Shown: positions 9,234 to 17,285 of the stretch, in pieces
Position numbering within the stretch: position 1 is the first letter of the stretch
Layout of the letters: each line of letters starts with the position of its first letter
The notes under the pieces: generated by a model
What the model was told of the DNA's origin: nothing
The model's database searches: none
Seen by the model: the letters and a program-made list of their open reading frames with translations, nothing else
Program-made: the position numbers and the translations under genes
Assembly (NCBI RefSeq): GCF_003121895.1
Contig: NZ_QEWW01000001.1
Coordinates: forward strand, 714,453-778,452
Length of the DNA stretch: 64,000 nt
Reading direction: 5' to 3'
Origin: Ignatzschineria cameli
GTDB lineage: Bacteria; Pseudomonadota; Gammaproteobacteria; Cardiobacteriales; Wohlfahrtiimonadaceae

Positions 9234-9540
9234 GACACAAATTAAACTCACAATTGAACATATCAAATTTCTTAAAGGTAAAGCCCATCATCTTGATCCG
9301 GTGCTTATTTTAGGTGATAAAGGCGTTACAGAAAGCTTCATCAAAGAAGCCGATAAAGCGCTTGCACATCACGAACTTATTAAGATTAAACTCGCTGGTC
9401 GTGACCGTGAAGAGAGAGAGTCTATCACAGAAGAGATCGTCACGGCACTCAATGCAACACTTATTCAAAAAATAGGAGCAATGATTATTCTCTTTAGACG
9501 TAATCATGAAGCGCCGAAAATCTTCTTTAATTTCAAATAA
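9232..9540 (+). CDS. yhbY: YhbY family (CRM-domain) RNA-binding protein
   Basis: The 102-residue protein is a single CRS1-YhbY (CRM) domain: LKGKAHHLDPVLILGDKGVTE, HHELIKIKLAG, and IGAMIILFRR in the places expected for the E. coli 50S-assembly factor YhbY. The GxxG-like loop is GDKG near residue 28. It probably acts on pre-50S particles. The ATG at 9232-9234 is the only plausible start and overlaps the opposite-strand start of the small membrane protein. No canonical ribosome-binding site precedes it. Confidence 0.9.
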   Translation: MTQIKLTIEHIKFLKGKAHHLDPVLILGDKGVTESFIKEADKALAHHELIKIKLAGRDREERESITEEIVTALNATLIQKIGAMIILFRRNHEAPKIFFNFK

Positions 9541-9739
9541 ATTTCAAATAAATTTGAAGTGAATTTTGAGAAGATTTTTATAAACAGGTTTTCAAATAAG
9601 TTTTTTAATAGATCTTAAGTGATCTCATTCATTGAAAGCTGATATAGCTTTAAAGCTAAATTTAAAACTAGATTTGAAGTTGGATCTGAGATTAGATCTA
9701 TTAAAGACCTATTTAAATCACTCCTATAAGAGAAGTAGA

Positions 9740-9771
9740 AAAGGTCATCTTACTATTGAAAGATGACCTTT
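9740..9771 (-). terminator. Terminator of dsbC, possibly bidirectional
   Basis: A 12-bp perfect stem AAAGGTCATCTT (9740-9751) pairs with 9760-9771. The minus strand continues as TTTTCT. It sits between the convergent yhbY and dsbC genes, 18 bp from the dsbC stop. Confidence 0.8.
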
Positions 9772-9788
9772 ATTGTATCTACACTATT

Positions 9789-10517
9789 TTATAGATCTCT
9801 TGCATCGATTCGTTTGCGAAGCTCTTTAGGGGGAAGATATCCCGGCAAGATAGCACCATCTTCTAAAATAATTGCCGGCGTTCCCTGCACCCCCATCTCT
9901 AGTGCAAGCTGATACTGCTCGGCGATAGGGTTTTTGCAGCTTGTAGCTTTCGGCTTTGCCCCACCACGATTATCAGCAAAAGCAACCGCCTCATCTAACG
10001 CCTTATTACGATCATCCGCACACCAGACGGAGACCATCTCTTGATAGCCTTCCGAGTTGAGTCCACGATAAGGGAATCCTACATAACGTACAGTGATTCC
10101 TTCCGCTAAATAATCATCAATCTGAGAGTGCAACATGCGACAATAGGGGCAATCTGTTGTTGTGAAAACGGTTACAACATGCTCCTCTTTGGGCGATTGA
10201 TAAATAACCATATCTGCTGGATCTAACTTTGAGATCTTCTCTTTATTTTGGCGATTGGCGTAACTCTCACTCATATTAATCCCTTTGACGAGATCAATCG
10301 CATTTCCTTCTAACATATACTTGCCATCTTTAGAGAGAAAGATCGGATAAGGACTCTCTTTCACAAAAACCTCATAGAGACCCTCAATGACTGATGGTTG
10401 AACCTCTTCAATCGTAACGCCTTGAATCAAGTTATTGAAGTGCTGTAAGTTTGCATCTGCATTTGCAACTGTAGATAAACCTAATAGAGTGGCCGAAACC
10501 AGGAGTAATTTTTTCAT
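9789..10517 (-). CDS. dsbC: Thiol:disulfide interchange protein DsbC
   Basis: The 242-residue periplasmic disulfide isomerase has signal peptide MKKLLLVSATLLGLSTVANA (cleavage after ANA), an N-terminal dimerisation domain (about 25-85) and a thioredoxin fold with active site CPYC (C123, C126). A second cysteine pair (C166, C194) matches the structural disulfide of E. coli DsbC. GTPAIIL near residue 216 supplies the cis-proline. The gene follows xerD on the same strand, as in E. coli. An 8-bp tandem repeat lies about 80 bp upstream of the start. Confidence 0.95.
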   Translation of the reverse strand: MKKLLLVSATLLGLSTVANADANLQHFNNLIQGVTIEEVQPSVIEGLYEVFVKESPYPIFLSKDGKYMLEGNAIDLVKGINMSESYANRQNKEKISKLDPADMVIYQSPKEEHVVTVFTTTDCPYCRMLHSQIDDYLAEGITVRYVGFPYRGLNSEGYQEMVSVWCADDRNKALDEAVAFADNRGGAKPKATSCKNPIAEQYQLALEMGVQGTPAIILEDGAILPGYLPPKELRKRIDARDL

Positions 10518-10594
10518 GAATTGCCTCTGTGAATATTTAGTAATTTTATTCTTTTGTGATAAAGCGCCTGCTCTATTTCACGACTCTCTGCTTC

Positions 10595-10626
10595 TGCTTA
10601 TATGCTTATATGCTCATATGCTTATA
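10595..10626. repeat. 8-bp tandem repeat TGCTTATA, four copies, upstream of dsbC
   Basis: Units at 10595, 10603, 10611 (one change, TGCTCATA) and 10619. The array ends 78 bp before the dsbC start on the minus strand, in the xerD-dsbC interval. Confidence 0.9.
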
Positions 10627-10789
10627 ACAGTACACTTTTTCACAATAATGTAGAGAGTGTATCGTATTCACTTACAATGTAAATAGAATATCGTAAAGAT
10701 CAAGCACTTTTAATGAAGATTCCTTGGCCTATATTTTTGATCTATAACTGATCCGTTATTAGACCTATTACCGATCTAACTTTTCCCCT

Positions 10790-11704
10790 TTATCCTCTTG
10801 GATGATTTAACGCATGCAATTGCTTGAGACGCTCTTTAGCGACATGTGTATAGATCTGTGTCGTCGAGAGACTGCTATGCCCTAACAAAATTTGGACAAC
10901 CCGAAGATCGGCCCCATTATTTACAAGATGTGTAGCAAAAGCATGCCGTAAAGTATGAGGAGATACCTCTCCTTGAATCCCTACTTCCTGAACATATTTT
11001 TTTATCACATACCAAAAGGCTTGACGCGACATCGCGGTACCGCGGTTACTTACAAAGAGCGTATTGCTAGCGCGCCCTTTCAGAAGTTGAGGCCGCGCTT
11101 GATCGATATAATCCTTAACCGCCTCTAAGGCGACCTCACCAATCGGAACTAATCGCTCTTTATCTCCCTTTCCAACAACACGTACATAGCCCACTTCAAA
11201 ATTAATTTGGCTATATTGTAACGAAATTAGCTCTGTTACCCGGAAACCGCAGGAGTAGAGTATCTCTAACATTGCATAATCTCTCAAACCGAGGGCTGTT
11301 GAACGATCTGGCGCATTTAAAAGTGCAATCACTTCCTCTTGTGATATTGTCTCAGGGAGCGGTTTATGAAATTTAGGTAACTTAATCTTCTCTGCAGGAT
11401 TCCCCTCATTGACCTTTTCAAGTTGCAGAAAAGTATAAAAATGCTTATAGCAGGAGAGGTAACGCGCAAGGCTTCTGGGGTTCGCCTCTGCAGCAATAAG
11501 ATCTTGGAAGTAGTTATTAAGATCCTCCGCCGTCACAGTTACTAAATTTAATTGGCGCTCCTGAAGATAGCGACTCAATTTACTAAGATCTCTAATATAG
11601 GAGTCATCTGTCTGATCACTTGCCCCTTTTTCAAAGATCAATGAGTCACGAAATCGCTCAATCACAATAGCATCATCTAACCACTCCATTTTACCCTTTA
11701 ACAC
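10790..11704 (-). CDS. xerD: Site-specific tyrosine recombinase XerD
   Basis: The protein has 304 residues (ATG 11704; an ATG at 11689 is also possible). With XerC it resolves chromosome dimers at dif during division. It has an N-terminal SAM-like core-binding domain (to about residue 100) and a C-terminal catalytic domain with R155 (GFRVTEL), K179, H250, R253 (SPHTLRHAFATHL), H276 (LGH) and nucleophile Y285 (IYTHV). The ending HALNHPRG is characteristic of XerD. The dsbC neighbour confirms a housekeeping recombinase rather than a phage integrase. Confidence 0.95.
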   Translation of the reverse strand: MLKGKMEWLDDAIVIERFRDSLIFEKGASDQTDDSYIRDLSKLSRYLQERQLNLVTVTAEDLNNYFQDLIAAEANPRSLARYLSCYKHFYTFLQLEKVNEGNPAEKIKLPKFHKPLPETISQEEVIALLNAPDRSTALGLRDYAMLEILYSCGFRVTELISLQYSQINFEVGYVRVVGKGDKERLVPIGEVALEAVKDYIDQARPQLLKGRASNTLFVSNRGTAMSRQAFWYVIKKYVQEVGIQGEVSPHTLRHAFATHLVNNGADLRVVQILLGHSSLSTTQIYTHVAKERLKQLHALNHPRG

Positions 11705-12105
11705 CTCTTCTGACTTCGAGTTATCAATCTACTCAAAATATCATACCGCTTCATAATATTTCTAGATAATATTGGCTTGCTAGGAATCGCAAGATTGGTC
11801 TAATAATTTGAGCAATAGATTAACTATACTCCATAAATACTCTATAATAGCCTCTTTCAGATGCTCTTTTCTGAGTAAATCTAATTCAATAAGCTTATTT
11901 CATAAGAGAAGAGCCAGAGAGAATTGTGCCTATTTGCAAAATTACAATTAGCTTACGATATATTTACAATATATGCCCATTCTCTAAACGCATCCTACTA
12001 TTGACTCACTCCCTTAAGAGTCTATCTACTATTCCATCTTTTTTCGTTAATTGATAAGTTGTCCATTGATTAACCAATAGATTATGATTATTTAAGCGAG
12101 GCTAT
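11705..12105. other. 401-bp divergent promoter region between xerD and the Na/Pi transporter gene
   Basis: AT-rich, non-coding, and expected to hold promoters for both divergent genes. I looked for a Pho box next to the phosphate transporter and found no convincing one. No repeat or hairpin stands out. Confidence 0.55.
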
Positions 12106-14016
12106 GTGGTCAAAAAACTACTCAAAAATATCGGCATCATTGTCATTACTATCCTACTGCTCTACTCCTTCTACCTTAATGGAGATTGGCTTGAGCTTTG
12201 TGCTGGACTTGCCTTTTTTCTTTTTGGAATGCAGAGCATGCAAGATGGATTAGAGCAACTTGCAGGGGGGAGGCTGGAACGAATTTTAGCCAAAAGAACA
12301 GAGACTCCCTTTAAAAGTCTCCTCTTTGGCATCAGCTCAACGCTGATCCTTCAGTCAACCACTGTTGTCGCCCTTCTTATTATTGCTTTTATTAGCACTG
12401 GCTTAATCACATTAACCGCAGGCATCGGTATTATTATCGGCGCTAATGTAGGAGCAAGTGGGGGAATATGGCTTCTAGCACTAGCAGGACAAAATGTGAG
12501 TTTAGGGCCCTTTGCATACCCGATGGTTGTCATGGGGATTCTCGCCTCTTTCGCCGGGAAAACAGCTAAAGCTGCCGGTCGTGTTTTAATTGGCGTCGCC
12601 TTTATTTTGCTGGCAATTGATCTTATAAAAAATGGATTTTCAAGCTTTACAGAAGACTTTGATATCTTAAGCTATCAGCTCAATGGGTGGATGGGAATTA
12701 TCATTCTAGTCTTAGTTGGAACAGCATTAACCATCGTTCTCCAATCGAGCCACGCAACAATTATGTTGATCTTAACGATGCTCGCCCTTGCGCAGATAGA
12801 TGCGCCTCAAGGATATGCGTTAACAATAGGCGCAATTGTTGGCAGTGCCTTAGCAACGGGAATTTTGGGCTTTTTAGGAGGTGATCGCTCCGGCATGCGA
12901 GTAGCAGGATCCCATGTGATCTATAATGCCGGAACGGCCCTTGTCGTCCTTATTTTATTAAAACCTATCATCACGTTACTCAATCTCTTTGCAATAAAGT
13001 TCGCTTTAGATCCTCTAATTCAAATCGCCGCCTTCTACACTCTGTTTAATATTATAGGCCTTCTTCTATTTTGGCCGTTGAAGGGAAAACTTGCGCTACT
13101 TTTAGAGAAGATCATCCCCAACATTCCAGAACCTAAACAGATTGTAGACTTTAGTGGCGATTATAGTGAGACAGAGGTAGAGGTTCAGTATACTCCACCG
13201 AAATATCTGCTCGATAATGCCCTCTCTTCAACTCAAACAGCAACTCAGGCGGTTCTTCAAGAGCTCACCTATCTCTCAAAAGTGAGTTTAGAGGTTATTT
13301 GCCATATCCTCTTCTTAAAAACAGAAGTCTTATCTGCTAAAGAAGTAACCCCTGAATCGATTAGGCAATATGATGATTTTGACCCTGTCGATGCGGATCT
13401 CCTCTATCGCAAACATATTAAAAATCTCTATAGTGAACTCTTAACCTTCATTAGTAAGATTGAATATAATGAGAATGAGCAGAAATATCAGAGCGTTCTC
13501 TCTACCTGTCAAATTATCGCTTTTAAATTAGTCTCTGCCGTTAAAAACAGTCACCATTTACAAAAAAATCTTAAATACTATCTCTCGAGAGACCCTAGTA
13601 TTGCCCAAAATTTCTATATTCGCCTCCGGCAATATATCGTCGATAATTTACGAACCATCTATTCATTGCACTTCTATGGCGAGAATGAGCCCTCATCAAA
13701 AGACTCCATAAAAGCTATTGGAGAGGAGCTGGGAAGTCCAAAATCACTACTCTACCCACAACTGCAAGAGATTCCGCTAATAGAGCTCATTGAGAACTCT
13801 CGAAAATTTGAGAGTCAATTCCGCTCAGATGTCTACTCTGCTCTAAAAAAGGGGGAGATTGATGGTTTTACCACAAGCTCAATTTTAAATGACTTAAACT
13901 ATTCTGCCCAAATTGTTGAGAGTCTTTTCAATATTCTCAAGATGATTTCCCTGCAAGATCAGCCTTTTCTCGAAAAGGTTGATGATATCTTGACTATGGA
14001 AGAGAGCGAGCTTTAA
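12106..14016 (+). CDS. Na/Pi cotransporter family protein (NptA/YjbB type)
   Basis: The protein has 636 residues. The N-terminal half (to about residue 330) is a membrane domain with the two repeats typical of Na-dependent phosphate carriers: GISSTLILQSTTVVALLI near residue 72 and TALTIVLQSSHATIMLI near residue 208, both with the conserved QS(S/T). The soluble C-terminal part (about 360-636) is helical and PhoU-like, as in YjbB. It probably moves inorganic phosphate, perhaps outward as YjbB does. The frame starts with GTG at 12106; an overlapping ATG at 12104 is out of frame. Confidence 0.88.
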   Translation: MVKKLLKNIGIIVITILLLYSFYLNGDWLELCAGLAFFLFGMQSMQDGLEQLAGGRLERILAKRTETPFKSLLFGISSTLILQSTTVVALLIIAFISTGLITLTAGIGIIIGANVGASGGIWLLALAGQNVSLGPFAYPMVVMGILASFAGKTAKAAGRVLIGVAFILLAIDLIKNGFSSFTEDFDILSYQLNGWMGIIILVLVGTALTIVLQSSHATIMLILTMLALAQIDAPQGYALTIGAIVGSALATGILGFLGGDRSGMRVAGSHVIYNAGTALVVLILLKPIITLLNLFAIKFALDPLIQIAAFYTLFNIIGLLLFWPLKGKLALLLEKIIPNIPEPKQIVDFSGDYSETEVEVQYTPPKYLLDNALSSTQTATQAVLQELTYLSKVSLEVICHILFLKTEVLSAKEVTPESIRQYDDFDPVDADLLYRKHIKNLYSELLTFISKIEYNENEQKYQSVLSTCQIIAFKLVSAVKNSHHLQKNLKYYLSRDPSIAQNFYIRLRQYIVDNLRTIYSLHFYGENEPSSKDSIKAIGEELGSPKSLLYPQLQEIPLIELIENSRKFESQFRSDVYSALKKGEIDGFTTSSILNDLNYSAQIVESLFNILKMISLQDQPFLEKVDDILTMEESEL

Positions 14017-14444
14017 AGCTTCGAAAGATAATCATTAAGATTTCTAAAGAGCCACTATAAGAGTTACATGCATTATAAAAACTCATGATCGATTAGAGAA
14101 GATGTTAGTGATGATCTTGCAATTTTCTATGATATTAAGATCACTTTTATGCAAGAAATTTGCGTTATCCTTAGAAAATAAGCTGATAAAATTGATGATA
14201 CTTTAAAGAAATTTAAAAAAATTTAGCTATATTTAGTCAATCATTGCTCTCTACAGTTTTTTTTGTAGTGTAAATGCCGTATAATTGGGAGATAAAATAT
14301 TTTGCTATTTAGCGCTTACCATTTTGATCAAAATATATTTAAAAGTATATTTAAAGATCATTTAAACATTATCATTTTAAAATTATTTAATGCAAATAAT
14401 CGAAATCGATAACATTTTCACTCTACATAAGGATATTTGACTAT
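14017..14444. other. 428-bp AT-rich interval before the coiled-coil lipoprotein gene
   Basis: No open frame. A TATAAT at 14280-14285 may be the -10 of the lipoprotein gene promoter. Just upstream, CTACA and TGTAG form an inverted repeat around a run of eight T's (14251-14268), perhaps an operator. No terminator for the transporter gene is obvious. Confidence 0.45.
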
Positions 14445-15206
14445 ATGAAAAATATTACAAAATTACTCTTAATCAGTTCAATTGCATTTGCTGGTCTTGT
14501 TGCATGCTCAGATGAAGCAAAAGATCCTAAAGCAGCTGCGGTAAAACAGACTGAAGAGATTGCAAAAAAAGCTGAAAAAGAGGTCAAGAAAGCAGAGAAA
14601 GAAGTTGTTGAGCAAGCTAAAAAAGAGAAAGAAGCTACAGAGAAAGCAGCTAAAGAAGCTGAGAAAAAAACAGTAGAGCAAGCTGAAGAGACCAGAAAAG
14701 CAGCTGAAGAAGAAGCTAAAAAGGTAGAGAAAGCAGCTATTGAGAAAGCTGAGGCAGAAAAAAAGGCTGCTGAAGAAGCTAAAAAAACAGCTACTAATAG
14801 CGCTGAAGAGAAAGTTGATGAAGCTAAAGAAAAATTAGCAGAAGCTGAAGAAAAAGCTGCGAAAAAAGCAGAAGAAGTAGCAGATAAAGCAGCGAAAGAG
14901 AGCGAAAAAGCGGTTGATAAAGCTGCTGAATTAAAACGTGAAGCAACCGATAAAGTTGCAGAGCAAACTGAAAAAGCTGAAGAAGCAGCTGCGAAAACAG
15001 TTGAAAAATCAGTTGAAACAACAGAAAAAGCTGCAGCTGACGCCGCAAAGAAAGCAGGCGACAACATGGATAAGATAGAAGAAGCTAAAAAGGCTGCTGA
15101 AGAGGCTGCTGCTGAAATCGCAGAAGAGATGAAAAAAGCTGCTGAAGATGCGATGAATAAGACAGTAGAAGAGACTAAAAAATCTGTAGGTGATCTTGTA
15201 AAATAA
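14445..15206 (+). CDS. Lys/Ala/Glu-rich coiled-coil lipoprotein
   Basis: The 253-residue protein has a lipoprotein signal ending LVAC, with the lipidated Cys at residue 21, followed by SDEAKDPKAAA. From about residue 28 to 250 it is almost only Ala, Glu, Lys, Val and Thr in heptad-like units (for example KKAEKEVKKAEKEV and AEEAAAKTVEKS), so one long helix or coiled coil is predicted. No enzymatic domain is seen. It could be a periplasmic spacer or envelope-stabilising protein, comparable in composition to TolA domain II, but no homology is claimed. AAGGATATTT precedes the start and a strong terminator follows. Confidence 0.85.
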   Translation: MKNITKLLLISSIAFAGLVACSDEAKDPKAAAVKQTEEIAKKAEKEVKKAEKEVVEQAKKEKEATEKAAKEAEKKTVEQAEETRKAAEEEAKKVEKAAIEKAEAEKKAAEEAKKTATNSAEEKVDEAKEKLAEAEEKAAKKAEEVADKAAKESEKAVDKAAELKREATDKVAEQTEKAEEAAAKTVEKSVETTEKAAADAAKKAGDNMDKIEEAKKAAEEAAAEIAEEMKKAAEDAMNKTVEETKKSVGDLVK

Positions 15207-15290
15207 TGGGCGCTTAAAGCCTAAAACTTAAGTCTCTTAAATAGATATACTTAGGTGTTAAAGAATCATCAACAGCAATAGAATTAATCA

Positions 15291-15330
15291 AGAGAGCCAT
15301 CACCCAAAAGTGATGGCTCTCTCTTTTTTA
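15291..15330 (+). terminator. Strong terminator after the coiled-coil lipoprotein gene
   Basis: A 13-bp perfect stem (AGAGAGCCATCAC, 15291-15303, with 15310-15322), a 6-nt loop and then CTTTTTTA on the plus strand. Confidence 0.92.
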
Positions 15331-15391
15331 CCTCTAAATTCCCTGACCTTTCTCCCCTTCTCTATTTGCATCATTAAAAGCAGAGAAGATT

Positions 15392-15631
15392 TTAAGTGAG
15401 GTGGCCTGCTTTTAACCGCTTAATTAAGCCATCGGTCCCATCAATTTTTAGCATTAGCGCCAATTGCATCAGCTGACCTAGCTTTCCTTTTGGAAAACCT
15501 TTATCCGCTCGATTAAACCATAAAAGATACTCTTCTGGAAGATCGATCAAGACCCTTCCTGCATAACGACCAAACGGCATCTTAACTGTTGCGAGTTTCA
15601 ACAAGTTCTCTTCTGTCAAAAGACTCTCCAT
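15392..15631 (-). CDS. DUF3820 family protein
   Basis: The 79-residue protein matches the DUF3820 family (putative quorum-sensing-regulated virulence factor) from end to end: KMPFGRYAGRVLIDLPEEYLLWFNRADKGFPKGKLGQL. The conserved MPFG+Y, DLPE.YL.WF and FP.GKLG are all present. It is cytoplasmic, with no signal peptide. The biochemical role is unknown; the family name rests on a Pseudomonas study. It lies 193 bp after mnmE on the same strand. Confidence 0.85.
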   Translation of the reverse strand: MESLLTEENLLKLATVKMPFGRYAGRVLIDLPEEYLLWFNRADKGFPKGKLGQLMQLALMLKIDGTDGLIKRLKAGHLT

Positions 15632-15824
15632 CAGGCTTTCCCTCTTATGTTAAGTTTAAAGTTAGGATTAGGATTAGGAGTATTCGTAGCATCACTTGTA
15701 AGAGAAGGCATAGTGCCATTTTATACATCAATGATAATGATGATGTTACTTTACGGCATTACGCCACTATTTTTATTACTTGTACTACTTATGGTTCCTT
15801 ATGGTTGCTTATGACTGCTTGCCA

Positions 15825-17153
15825 TTATTTACCTATACAGAAATTAGAGAAAATCTCCCCTAATAGCGCATCAGAACTAAACTCCCCAGTAATCTCACCA
15901 AGAGCAATTTGTGCTAAACGAAGCTCTTCAGCTACAAGCTCAATAGCAACCTCATCCTCAATCAATGCTAATGCTGTAGCGAAGTGCTCTAGAACAGAAC
16001 GAAGCGCTTGAAGATGTCGTTCTCTTGCGCTAAAGAGCCCCTCCTGAGCCTCAAAGCCGACCTGTTTTAAGATTGCCGCTTTTAATGCCTCTAACCCCTG
16101 CCCATCTTTAGCACTAATCGCAATATAATCTCCATGCGCACCAATCTCTCTACCCGAAAGATCTGCCTTATTATGTATCGTGATAATTGGAATATTGAGC
16201 GCTGCAATATCAGCATCAATACCTTCAAATGGTGTTCGATCATCATGCATCCAGAGCACTAAATCGGCAGTTGCAGCTTCCTGTTTTGCTCGCTTAATAC
16301 CCTCCGCCTCGATCTGATCGGTCGTTTCGCGTAACCCCGCTGTATCAATAACATAGAGAGGCATACCATCTAAAATAATCTGTTCACGCAATACATCTCG
16401 TGTGGTTCCCTCAATATCAGTGACAATTGCGGTTTCTTCCCCCGATAAAGCATTTAGAAGACTCGATTTTCCGGCATTAGGTCTTCCCGCAATAACAACT
16501 CGAATGCCATCCGTTAAAACTTTACCATTGCCGGCTGATTTTAGAAGTTCAGAGACCTGACTATTTAACTCAGTAAGTCCTTTAACTACATTTCCATCCG
16601 AAATAAAGTCGATATCTTCTTCACTAAAATCGATCGCTGCCTCAATATAGACACGCATCATGATAAGTGCTTCCAATAGCTCATTCACTCTTTTTGAGAA
16701 ATTCCCCGTTAAAGAGCTCATCGCCGCTTTTGCTTGTGCTTCACTCTGGCTCACAATAAGATCATGAATCGCTTCAGCTTGTACCAGATCGAGTTTTCCA
16801 TTCAAAAAGGCTCGTTCAGAAAACTCCCCTCTTCGTGCCATTGTTGCGCCTAGCTCCAATACTCGATTTAAAACACGATTAAGCACAATCACACCACCAT
16901 GACCCTGAAGCTCAATAACATCTTCTCCCGTAAAGGAGTTGGGTCCTTTATAGTAGAGAACCACCCCTTCATCAATCGTTGTCCCATCACGATCTAGAAA
17001 AGGGGAGAAATAGGCATGCCTTGGCTTGAGATCTTTCAGTATTGTCATCTTTTGAGCAATCTCTAATGCTTCACTTCCCGAGATTCTCACAATACCAATA
17101 CCACCTATCGCGGTACTTGTTGCAATAGCTGCAATTGTTTGATCTTTTAACAC
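15825..17153 (-). CDS. mnmE: tRNA modification GTPase MnmE (TrmE)
   Basis: The 442-residue protein acts with MnmG to make (c)mnm5U34 in tRNAs. It has an N-terminal folate-binding domain (ATSTAIGGIGIVRISG), a helical domain and an inserted G domain with P-loop GRPNAGKS (223-230), DIEGTTRD, DTAGLRET and NKAD. It ends with the obligatory FCIGK box (Cys439). The start is GTG at 17153, preceded by GAGGAAC. The yidC terminator lies only 18 bp upstream of the start codon, so the mnmE promoter must overlap that terminator or the end of yidC. Confidence 0.97.
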   Translation of the reverse strand: MLKDQTIAAIATSTAIGGIGIVRISGSEALEIAQKMTILKDLKPRHAYFSPFLDRDGTTIDEGVVLYYKGPNSFTGEDVIELQGHGGVIVLNRVLNRVLELGATMARRGEFSERAFLNGKLDLVQAEAIHDLIVSQSEAQAKAAMSSLTGNFSKRVNELLEALIMMRVYIEAAIDFSEEDIDFISDGNVVKGLTELNSQVSELLKSAGNGKVLTDGIRVVIAGRPNAGKSSLLNALSGEETAIVTDIEGTTRDVLREQIILDGMPLYVIDTAGLRETTDQIEAEGIKRAKQEAATADLVLWMHDDRTPFEGIDADIAALNIPIITIHNKADLSGREIGAHGDYIAISAKDGQGLEALKAAILKQVGFEAQEGLFSARERHLQALRSVLEHFATALALIEDEVAIELVAEELRLAQIALGEITGEFSSDALLGEIFSNFCIGK

Positions 17154-17170
17154 TCTTATAGTTCCTCATA

Positions 17171-17198
17171 AAAAAACAATCCCCATAAAGGGGATTGT
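17171..17198 (-). terminator. Terminator of the rpmH-rnpA-yidD-yidC operon
   Basis: A 9-bp stem ACAATCCCC/GGGGATTGT (17176-17184/17190-17198) with a 5-nt loop, then TTTTTT on the minus strand. Confidence 0.88.
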
Positions 17199-17285
17199 AA
17201 GTTGTTACTGTCAATAGCTAGTGTAAGTTATCATCAATAATTACCTCTTAAGACTAACTTACCGGTAAGTTGACACACTATTACA

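Noticed and set aside
10790..11704. Tyrosine recombinase as integrase of a mobile element
   Set aside because: The sequence and the dsbC neighbour identify housekeeping XerD. There are no attachment-site repeats or cargo genes.
14441..15067. Long open frame (208 codons) on the minus strand opposite the lipoprotein gene
   Set aside because: Its Ser/Ala/Phe-rich product is simply the complement of Lys/Glu/Ala codons. The plus-strand frame has a signal peptide, ribosome-binding site and terminator.
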